Of a stretch of 64,000 nt of DNA, positions 27,237-34,407 are shown piece by piece (within the stretch, counting starts at the first letter, position 1; every line of letters starts with the position of its first letter). The notes below the pieces were generated by a model. That model saw only the letters and a program-made list of their open reading frames with translations, was not told the DNA's origin and did no database searches. The stretch is from Muricomes intestini (GTDB lineage: Bacteria; Bacillota; Clostridia; Lachnospirales; Lachnospiraceae), in NCBI RefSeq assembly GCF_004346165.1, contig NZ_SLZZ01000017.1, forward strand, positions 1 to 64,000, in the 5' to 3' direction. Made by a program: the position numbers and the translations under genes.

Positions 27237-28121
27237 TTAATCTTCACTTCTAATCATCTTAAACTGTATTATTGAAACAATTGTTATAAACAAGCCTAAT
27301 ATGACCGCCATTGCAGAAGCAATTCCTGCTGCGGACTGGCCGGATCCAAACGCAATAGAACGTATATATTGTACCAAAACATTTATTTTAGGCCCTGCTC
27401 CGAGATCAACACGGGTCATAATCGTTGGCTGTCCATATACATTAAAGCTTCCTGCAATTGTAATTACCAATGTATACAACAATTGAAACCGTATGGAAGG
27501 TATCGTAATTTTCACCAATTTTGTAAACCAGCCAGCACCATCCATTTCTGCGGCCTCATACTCTTCCTTTGGGACAGAGCCAAGTGCAGCCTGGTAAATA
27601 ACCATGTTGCTCCCCATCGTCCACCAAACTGTCATAATCATTAGTGCAATCCAGGCATAAGGCATTGTGATTGCCCATTGTACCTTTGCGCCCATGACAG
27701 ATGCCAGACCAAACCGCCGGTTTAAAAGTTGAATCCATATCAGGCCTACTGACGTTATCGAAAATAATGTTGGTAAATACAATACCAACTGATAAATCTT
27801 CGAGCCCAAAGGCCTGATGTGCAGCACCAAGGCAAAAGCTAATGGGACAACGATACACAAAGGAACATTAAAAATGACAAATAGCACTGTATTCTTTAGC
27901 CCATCAAAAAACTGTCTGTTAAAAGTCGATTTTGTATTAAACAAAATTTCTTTATAATTATCCAATCCCACCCATTGCGGAGTACCTATCAAATCCCATT
28001 TCGTAAAAGACACATAAATGCCAAAAAAAATCGGTATTACAATAAATACAATAAAAATAATCATATGAGGGGCAATAAACACTAAATGAGTTAAATTAAC
28101 TTTTTTCTTTTTTCGTTTCAT
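27237..28121 (-). CDS. Carbohydrate ABC transporter permease (MalF type)
   Basis: About 294 residues, six or so membrane helices. The CUT1 EAA loop is YEAAEMDGAGWFTKLVKITIP near residue 200. The start MKRKKKKVN was preferred because the charged segment directly precedes the first hydrophobic helix; a TTG nine codons upstream is the alternative, and the ribosome-binding site (AGAGA) is weak in either case. It lies between the lipoprotein gene and the MalG-type permease, forming the importer core. Confidence 0.92.
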   Translation of the reverse strand: MKRKKKKVNLTHLVFIAPHMIIFIVFIVIPIFFGIYVSFTKWDLIGTPQWVGLDNYKEILFNTKSTFNRQFFDGLKNTVLFVIFNVPLCIVVPLAFALVLHIRPLGSKIYQLVLYLPTLFSITSVGLIWIQLLNRRFGLASVMGAKVQWAITMPYAWIALMIMTVWWTMGSNMVIYQAALGSVPKEEYEAAEMDGAGWFTKLVKITIPSIRFQLLYTLVITIAGSFNVYGQPTIMTRVDLGAGPKINVLVQYIRSIAFGSGQSAAGIASAMAVILGLFITIVSIIQFKMIRSED

Positions 28122-28160
28122 CACATTCACAACTTTCTCTCTTAACAACTAATTCAGAAA

Positions 28161-29450
28161 TTATTCTCCCTGCTGGGCAATATTGTCTTCACTTTGCTGT
28201 TGTGCCTGATTCAAGAAGTCGTCCACGCTCATACTCCCATATATTGCATCATTTTGAGATGCAAAAATTGCATCATCAACAATCCCTCCATATTTAAAGC
28301 TTCTAAAAGCAATACTATTTTGTTCCTCTGGTGAAGATACAAAGAAATATCCCGGCATATGCTGAAATTCTTGTTCTCCATCTGCACTATTGGAGGCTGG
28401 CACTTGACCACTTCTGGCCCATTCCATTGTATTCTCTCTAATAAAGTCTAGAAAATCAGCTATGACAATTTCTTTTTCTTCTGTTCTAGCTTCACTCTTT
28501 AGCAACACAAACTGATTAGAGTTTGAAACATTTACAATTTTATCTGGAGAATACGCTATTGTATTTGTCATTCCCCAATCCAAATCTTCCGCCTGCATCA
28601 GAGAATTATAGTCCCAAACACCAGTATGGCAAAATATAGACATATTATTAATAAACAGCTGCAAATTATCGTCTCCATCCTCGCTTCCACCACCAGCTTC
28701 TTGAATATCCCTTAATGTCTGGTATGCCTCTTTTAGCTCTGCACTATTCAGGTTTGGTGTGATTCCATCTTCATTAAATAAAGAGCCACCTTTTTGTGTT
28801 GCCAGGGACAAGGCCATCTCGTATGTAAAAAAAGAAACCGGCAAAGTTACAATATCATCAGCTTTTGCTTTGGGTATAATATCCATGATTTCATCTACTG
28901 TTACCACATTATCATCCAGTACATTAGGAGCATATTTTTCAACAAGCTTTTTATTATACAGTAAACCTGTAACCCCCATATCCAATGGCACAGAATATTG
29001 CTTTCCATCAATTGCTCCTGTATTCCAAACAGCTTCTCTATAGTTTTCCCTCTTTATCTCTGGTTCTCTGGTAAGAATTTCATCCATCGGCTCCAAAATC
29101 CCCTGGCTTTGAAACATCGGAACCCTGGCAACATCAACAATGCATAAATCCGGTACTCCTTTTCCAGAATTAACAACAGTAGGAATTTTTTGGTACATAT
29201 CACCAGCGGCCATTGTAATATTGTTAATTTTATACTTTGGATTTGTTTTATTGAAATCATCAATCAGCTTCTTCATATTATTGCCATCGGGTCCAGTAAA
29301 AAAATTCCAAAATTCAATTTTTTTACCACCGCTTGAAGAAGTTGAAGCAGAAGTATCTCCAGATTTGTCGCTTGAGCCGCAAGCCATCAAACCCAAAGCC
29401 ATCGTACATGTTAACAGACTTGATACAATTTTCCCCATTCTCTTTTTCAT
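28161..29450 (-). CDS. Extracellular sugar-binding lipoprotein of ABC importer
   Basis: About 429 residues. The lipoprotein signal peptide is MKKRMGKIVSSLLTCTMAL followed by a lipobox GLMAC (Cys near residue 23) and a Ser/Thr-rich linker. The mature domain is a family-1 solute-binding protein (EFWNFFTGPDGNNMKKLIDD near residue 50, VPLDMGVTGLLYNKKL in the middle). The start follows AAAAGGAG; a 38-codon upstream extension is unlikely. First structural gene of the GH116 copy 3 operon with a promoter at 29500-29528. The ligand is presumably a beta-linked oligosaccharide or glycoside. Confidence 0.92.
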   Translation of the reverse strand: MKKRMGKIVSSLLTCTMALGLMACGSSDKSGDTSASTSSSGGKKIEFWNFFTGPDGNNMKKLIDDFNKTNPKYKINNITMAAGDMYQKIPTVVNSGKGVPDLCIVDVARVPMFQSQGILEPMDEILTREPEIKRENYREAVWNTGAIDGKQYSVPLDMGVTGLLYNKKLVEKYAPNVLDDNVVTVDEIMDIIPKAKADDIVTLPVSFFTYEMALSLATQKGGSLFNEDGITPNLNSAELKEAYQTLRDIQEAGGGSEDGDDNLQLFINNMSIFCHTGVWDYNSLMQAEDLDWGMTNTIAYSPDKIVNVSNSNQFVLLKSEARTEEKEIVIADFLDFIRENTMEWARSGQVPASNSADGEQEFQHMPGYFFVSSPEEQNSIAFRSFKYGGIVDDAIFASQNDAIYGSMSVDDFLNQAQQQSEDNIAQQGE

Positions 29451-29499
29451 AATTTTCTCCTTTTCATTATTTAAAACATTATATTTGTATCTATTAATT

Positions 29500-29528
29500 A
29501 TATTATCATCATAATACACATATGTCAA
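29500..29528 (-). promoter_or_regulatory. Promoter of binding protein-permease-GH116-GH2 operon
   Basis: TTGACA (29523-29528, minus strand) and TAATAT (29500-29505) are separated by 17 bp, about 50 bp upstream of the lipoprotein start. A TATAAT three bases further downstream (20-bp spacer) overlaps. Confidence 0.65.
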
Positions 29529-29609
29529 TTTATATTTCTGTATTTTTAGTGCACTTTTACACATTAATTTTATTTAAGAACATAATTATTGTTTTTAATC
29601 AAAAAATAA

Positions 29610-29646
29610 AAGAAGGTAAAATCGCTTTCTAGCGCTCCACCTTCTT
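29610..29646 (-). terminator. Terminator after ArsR-type regulator gene
   Basis: AAGAAGGT/ACCTTCTT outer stem with inner AGCGCT/AGCGAT stem, followed on the minus strand by TTTATTTTTTG. It separates the regulator gene from the transport operon. Confidence 0.8.
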
Positions 29647-29648
29647 CA

Positions 29649-30569
29649 TTAATATTCAACTGTTAACAAAATATCTTGTGGGTAATCTCCTGCTTTCTCA
29701 CCAAAGATATTAAATCCGCCTATATACTTTGCATCAGGCCTATTACCAAGCCTTACCGTAATAAACGGTAAGCTTTCAATATTCATTTCATCAAGATTTC
29801 CAACCCCAACTTTTGTGCCATTTACATAATTAAACTCCATTTCTACATTCCAACTGACCAGTAGGCCATACTGAGTATTTCCTTCCAATATCCAGGCAGG
29901 TGTCAATCTGCCTCTTCGTTTTCCAAAATCTCCGGGGCATGTCCATGTTCCACATTCTATTCCATTAATCCATAGGGTTATATCCGACTTCCAATCTTCA
30001 CGATAATTAGGAGCCTCAGAGCACATTTCGGCAGACACGGTAATCCGCCTTGCTTTTTTTCCTTTCGGTATGATGTTAGGGAATCTATATTCTACATATC
30101 CCGCTGATGTCCACAGAATCTGTGCACACATTCTTCCCGGCAAATAGAAATCTCTTGGTTTATCTTCATTTCCAATAATGCTGGTGTCCGATCCAATTCC
30201 ACAAGTAGGCATGATTTTGCAATCTGTATATGCGCCAACCGGCATACTAAAAGTCCTAATATCTGTCGTCTTATTTTCTAAGCCATGGAGCCTTATAGTA
30301 ACTACATCTCCACGTCTGCTGCAAACCTTGGCGCTTCCTCGTTCTCCCGGCTGATTCTCTGTGTTTATAAGTCCTGTTTCTTCTAAAACCTTTACGTGCA
30401 AAGCAGCAGTGGATGCCGGGATATTCAGCTTTTCTGCAATTTCTTTTACATTACAACTCTGTTCATATAAAAGTTTTATAATATCAATTCTAAGAGGTGC
30501 AGATAAAGCCTTTGCCACCTTGCATAATTCATCTGGATCGTCTGCACTCAATTCAATATATTTTGCCAT
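29649..30569 (-). CDS. ArsR-type HTH regulator with large C-terminal beta-rich domain
   Basis: 306 residues. Residues about 12-85 form a winged helix of the ArsR type (LSAPLRIDIIKLLYEQ, then NVKEIAEKLNIPASTAALHVKVLEE). The remaining ~215 residues are rich in beta-strand and aromatic residues (GYVEYRFPNIIP, ITLWINGIECGTWTCPGDFG, LLVSWNVEMEFNYVNGTKVG) and look like a jelly-roll or carbohydrate-recognition fold, which I do not recognise as a named domain. It sits immediately upstream of, and codirectional with, the GH116 operon and is the likely one-component regulator of it, sensing its sugar. It has its own promoter and terminator. Confidence 0.8.
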   Translation of the reverse strand: MAKYIELSADDPDELCKVAKALSAPLRIDIIKLLYEQSCNVKEIAEKLNIPASTAALHVKVLEETGLINTENQPGERGSAKVCSRRGDVVTIRLHGLENKTTDIRTFSMPVGAYTDCKIMPTCGIGSDTSIIGNEDKPRDFYLPGRMCAQILWTSAGYVEYRFPNIIPKGKKARRITVSAEMCSEAPNYREDWKSDITLWINGIECGTWTCPGDFGKRRGRLTPAWILEGNTQYGLLVSWNVEMEFNYVNGTKVGVGNLDEMNIESLPFITVRLGNRPDAKYIGGFNIFGEKAGDYPQDILLTVEY

Positions 30570-30625
30570 TATTCTTCCGAAGCCTCGCCTAAAACAATTG
30601 ACTAATTTGAAGTATCATTTACATC

Positions 30626-30654
30626 ATTATATGACACTTTATGCCCAGCGTCAA
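30626..30654 (-). promoter_or_regulatory. Promoter of ArsR-type regulator gene
   Basis: TTGACG (30649-30654, minus strand), a 17-bp spacer and TATAAT (30626-30631), about 57 bp upstream of the regulator ATG. Confidence 0.7.
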
Positions 30655-30746
30655 ACAAATACGCACCCATATAAAGGAATATACAAAGGCTATAAAGGCC
30701 TACCTCAATAACCCTACAGGTCATATTCGGTAAGCCCCTTTAATCT

Positions 30747-31664
30747 CTATGCTTTCTTAAAAATAAATTCTAGAAATCTCACAAGTGTATACACTACCAG
30801 TATAACTGCAATGATTGTTTCAGCCAGCACCACATACTGCAGTGCCGGGACAGGGCGTCCCATATTTGCCAGACAGGCCGCCGTCTGCTTGGATGCAATG
30901 GCACTGATTACGAACGGGAAAGTAAAAGCAGAGTAACTGGGATAAAAAGGTAATTTTAAATATCCTACAGCCTTTATCAGGGCAAATATGTACAGAATAC
31001 TTGCCGCCACAAACATTCCCACCAAAAGACCATATGACTTGGGAGTCACAGACTGAACATATCCTGCAACGCAAAGGCTCATAGGGGCCGCATAAATGCA
31101 GATTAATGGTTTTGCCGGTTCCGGAACTTCTTTATATTTGATATAACGCATTGTAACCAGCACGAGCAGTACAATCAATGTTATAAATCCAAACCAGAAT
31201 GCTGCCGCTCCTATGGAAAGCTTTTCATAGGCGGGAGCCGTGACAGCCGCAACAACTATACCTGCATACACGATGTAGTAGCTGGCGAATACTTTCGGCA
31301 TCTGCAGCCTGAAAACAAATTTCACAGTGAAGTAAATAATCAATGCAATATGGAGCAGTATTGCCAGAACCCAGATTAAAAATGCTCCCTTTCCGATAAA
31401 TGGCTTCACATATACACTGAGGAGCATCAATGCCATAGGAAAGGTTCCCGCCACACTTGCCATAATAGGATTTTTCATATCCTCTTTTATCATTCCCGGA
31501 AACATAATCAACTTCAGAAGAGCCAGGATTAAAAGAAGACCTGCCGCAATTCCGCATACATTACGGATTCCTTCCGAATAACTCTGCAGCAAATTTCCAA
31601 GCGCTGCTATTCCGAGCATAACACCACAGATAGGTACAGGTACCTTTTTTATTATTTCTCTCAT
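30747..31664 (-). CDS. TDT family transporter (TehA/SLAC1-like)
   Basis: 305 residues with about ten hydrophobic helices. Tellurite-resistance/dicarboxylate transporter family, an anion channel or exporter fold; bacterial members move C4-dicarboxylates, malate, sulfite or related anions. Recognisable start VPVPICGVMLGIAALGNLLQSY and MASVAGTFPMALMLLSVY near residue 68. The start follows GGAGGCATGAGGA. Cotranscribed 16 bp after the C_GCAxxG_C_C gene. The substrate cannot be inferred. Confidence 0.85.
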   Translation of the reverse strand: MREIIKKVPVPICGVMLGIAALGNLLQSYSEGIRNVCGIAAGLLLILALLKLIMFPGMIKEDMKNPIMASVAGTFPMALMLLSVYVKPFIGKGAFLIWVLAILLHIALIIYFTVKFVFRLQMPKVFASYYIVYAGIVVAAVTAPAYEKLSIGAAAFWFGFITLIVLLVLVTMRYIKYKEVPEPAKPLICIYAAPMSLCVAGYVQSVTPKSYGLLVGMFVAASILYIFALIKAVGYLKLPFYPSYSAFTFPFVISAIASKQTAACLANMGRPVPALQYVVLAETIIAVILVVYTLVRFLEFIFKKA

Positions 31665-31680
31665 TCCTCATGCCTCCATT

Positions 31681-32172
31681 CTATGCTGTCTTCACATCCA
31701 GGTTAGTCAAGCCCAATTCCCGCACTATAATATCCGCAACTTTCCATGCGCAAAGACCAGTATAACGTATGCATTGTTCCTTATGCTCGCCTTTGCTCAT
31801 ATCAAATTCCTTTGTCAGTACGCGACAACAGACACTGTTCTTTTCGGTAGCCTTTTTAAACCAGTTATGTAGTTCATTTGTAAGTTCCATGCACTTTACG
31901 ACCTTCGGATCCTGAGGGCCTCCCTGTTCTGTTCTCCCAAAAAACATTCCCAGAGCGAGAATTCCACCGTTTAGGGCTCCGCACATGCACCCTGACTTTC
32001 CTGCTCCGACTGCCATGCCCGAAGCCATGGCAATCACTTCTTTCGGGACATCCAGCTCAAAATTGTCCCGGATGGATGCCATCAAGGCCTCACAGCAAAA
32101 ATATCCTCCCCTAAAATTCTCCTCTGCATCTTCCTGTACCTTTTTAAGGCTGATTTCCTGTTTTACATTCAT
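31681..32172 (-). CDS. C_GCAxxG_C_C family redox protein
   Basis: 163 residues. Family defined by a Cys-rich pattern: CC near residue 27, GCMCGALNGG near residue 61, and two later cysteines (CCRVL near 120, CIRYTGLC near 139). These proteins are suspected redox or metal-binding proteins but have no settled function. Start ATG after GGAGG. First gene of a two-gene unit with the TDT transporter. Confidence 0.87.
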   Translation of the reverse strand: MNVKQEISLKKVQEDAEENFRGGYFCCEALMASIRDNFELDVPKEVIAMASGMAVGAGKSGCMCGALNGGILALGMFFGRTEQGGPQDPKVVKCMELTNELHNWFKKATEKNSVCCRVLTKEFDMSKGEHKEQCIRYTGLCAWKVADIIVRELGLTNLDVKTA

Positions 32173-32259
32173 TTCTATTTTCCTCCAATCTTTTGTTCAT
32201 ACCGTTATTATCATAACATTTGGGCCACTGGTTGTCCTATAGGTATTTCCCATGAAAAA

Positions 32260-32292
32260 GCACCTCCTATTGAGACAATCTATAGGAGGCGC
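32260..32292 (-). terminator. Terminator after LacI regulator gene
   Basis: Minus strand GCGCCTCCTAT pairs with ATAGGAGGTGC across an 11-nt loop and is followed by TTTTTC. It closes the GH78 operon region. Confidence 0.8.
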
Positions 32293-32303
32293 TCTATGTC
32301 ACT

Positions 32304-33341
32304 TCATATTTTCTCTGTTTCACGACATTTTCCAGTGGATTCACGTTCGACTAAATGAAGCATATTCTTATAGTATCCCACGGTTCCTTGTGTCATATTA
32401 TTATATAACAAGTCGAAGGCCTTTCGACCACATTCTTCTTGTTCTAATGCCATTGAAGTCAATGGACATTCATAGTATTCACCAAGTTTGATTCCATCAA
32501 ATCCAACTACTGACACATCTTCAGGAATTCGTAAACCATGATCTCTAATTGCTTTCATCGCTCCAAACGCCATAATATCATTTGTGCAAATCACAGCGGT
32601 AAATTTCTTACCGGTCTCAATCAGTCGCTTTGCTCCGGAATATCCTTCCTCAACTCCCGTAAAATAAGGTGACTTTCCATCAATTAACAGTTCGTTACCA
32701 CATGTCAGCCCAAGCTTAGTAATCATTTGCCGATAACCAATGCATCGCAAATCATAAGTCATATTTTTTCCTAATCCGCTTATATACGCAATGTTCCGGT
32801 GGCCTAAAGCGTATAAATACTCCATCACTTGCTCCATTGCGTCAATATAATCATTTTCCAGAGAAGATACTTTTTTATAGTCTGCAATCGCATTGCCGCT
32901 GACTACTACTTTAATATCACGATCGACCAAATCATATAATTTGTTTACATTAAATTTATAAGGAAGCGCTGCAACAAAAATACCGTCGATTCTTCTGGCA
33001 ATGAAATTATCAAAATAATCATCCAATTTGTCGAAGCTCGTACAAACACTGACAAAGTAATTTTTCTCATTTGCCGCTTTTTCGAATCCACGTATTAACC
33101 CCCCCGAAAATGGGTTTGTAATATCCTCAAGGACAATTCCAACCTGCATCGTCTGTTCCACGGACATGCTCCGGGCAATCATATCCGGGCGATAATCCAG
33201 TTCGGCAATCGCCTGCATCACTTTGCTAGTTGTTTCATCACTGATTTTTTTCGATTTGTTAAGCACATAGGATACTGTCGCCGTCGATACTCCAGCTCTA
33301 TTTGCTACATCCTTCCGTGTAACCCGCATTTTTCTTCCCAT
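32304..33341 (-). CDS. LacI family transcriptional regulator
   Basis: 345 residues. The N-terminal helix-turn-helix VTRKDVANRAGVSTATVSYVLNKS (residues 7-30) is followed by a hinge helix and a periplasmic-binding-protein-like effector domain (VGIVLEDITNPFSG near residue 68, VICTNDIMAFGAM near 234, VSVVGFDGIKLGEY near 258). It lies at the end of the GH78 operon and probably represses it, binding the palindromes upstream of 38171. The start MGRKMRV is behind AAAGG. The gene probably has its own promoter in the gap after the oxidoreductase gene. Confidence 0.92.
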   Translation of the reverse strand: MGRKMRVTRKDVANRAGVSTATVSYVLNKSKKISDETTSKVMQAIAELDYRPDMIARSMSVEQTMQVGIVLEDITNPFSGGLIRGFEKAANEKNYFVSVCTSFDKLDDYFDNFIARRIDGIFVAALPYKFNVNKLYDLVDRDIKVVVSGNAIADYKKVSSLENDYIDAMEQVMEYLYALGHRNIAYISGLGKNMTYDLRCIGYRQMITKLGLTCGNELLIDGKSPYFTGVEEGYSGAKRLIETGKKFTAVICTNDIMAFGAMKAIRDHGLRIPEDVSVVGFDGIKLGEYYECPLTSMALEQEECGRKAFDLLYNNMTQGTVGYYKNMLHLVERESTGKCRETEKI

Positions 33342-33422
33342 TTACAGCACTACCTTTCAGTTATTCTACACTTATAAATAGTTTAATCGTCATTGTCACA
33401 AAATACAATATCCAATTCAGGG

Positions 33423-34373
33423 TTATTCAAACAAATCGTCAATCGTCAGTTCATATTCTCCCATTATCCGCCGTGTCTCGCGAACCCCAATATGAGCTGC
33501 CGTTTGATCAAGATATGCATGTCGAAACTGCGGCATATAACTCGTAAAAAAGTGCATCGCTTCCTGCACAAGTTTTCGCCCTTCCATTTCCGCCCTGCTC
33601 AAATCCCTGGCGTCAATTCCGCTTTTACTCCGTACATGAGTCATTTCGGCTATGCCTTGATGAGATGCCGGCAGACTCAGAATATACGGCCGCTCGAAAT
33701 TAAATTCATAGTTTTCTAGGCCAGATGCTGTGGCTGCATGTTCCATATGAAAGAACAGTTCTGTCTTTTCAATCGGGATCGGAAAATAATCCATTGCCTG
33801 CACATAATCCATATCACCAAGCTTAAACATCATTGTCATCGGCTGCATTGCCCCGTCTTCATCCCGCCCTATTTTAAATGGTGCTCCAGCGCGGGCCGCA
33901 ACATCACCATCCCCGGTACAGTCAATCACCGTATGTGCCAAATATGCCTCACGGCCAGATTTATTTTCAACAATAACTCCTTCTAAGTTATTCCCATCCA
34001 ACACCGGTGCGGAAAAATAAGAATGAAATAATATGTCCACACCACTCTCCTGCATCATCTGATCCAATAATACTTTCATTGCTTCAATATCGAAACCTAA
34101 CAACGGCCCCGTATAAATGGTATTCCCACAAGCTGTAAGCCGGTCAATGATTTCCTGCATAATGCCGCCTTTGTTTTCCCAGTCCCAGATTGGAATGACC
34201 ATACCGGCTGTCCACATGCCTCCAAGAAACCCATACTGTTCTACCAGCAGTGTTTTCACGCCTGCCCGGGCAGCCGCAAGGGCTGCACCGACCCCGGCCG
34301 GTCCGCCGCCTGCAACAATCACATCATATGTGCCGGCAACCGGCGTTTCCAGATGTTCCTGAATCGTCTTCAT
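33423..34373 (-). CDS. FAD-dependent oxidoreductase, C-terminally truncated
   Basis: 316 residues of a PF12831-type FAD oxidoreductase, a family usually about 430-460 residues. The FAD Rossmann motif YDVIVAGGGPAGVGAALAAARAG lies at residue 16, GFLGGMWTAGMV at 48, and VIDCTGDGDVAARAGAPF near 148. The protein stops after IGVRETRRIMGEYELTIDDLFE, where homologues continue with about 110-130 more residues that complete the FAD domain. No continuation was found in other frames before the LacI gene, so the 3' part is lost. Start ATG after GGAGG, 34 bp behind the GH78 gene. Probably inactive. Confidence 0.8.
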   Translation of the reverse strand: MKTIQEHLETPVAGTYDVIVAGGGPAGVGAALAAARAGVKTLLVEQYGFLGGMWTAGMVIPIWDWENKGGIMQEIIDRLTACGNTIYTGPLLGFDIEAMKVLLDQMMQESGVDILFHSYFSAPVLDGNNLEGVIVENKSGREAYLAHTVIDCTGDGDVAARAGAPFKIGRDEDGAMQPMTMMFKLGDMDYVQAMDYFPIPIEKTELFFHMEHAATASGLENYEFNFERPYILSLPASHQGIAEMTHVRSKSGIDARDLSRAEMEGRKLVQEAMHFFTSYMPQFRHAYLDQTAAHIGVRETRRIMGEYELTIDDLFE

Positions 34374-34407
34374 TGAACAATATCCTCCATGAATTAGTAT
34401 TTTTCAT

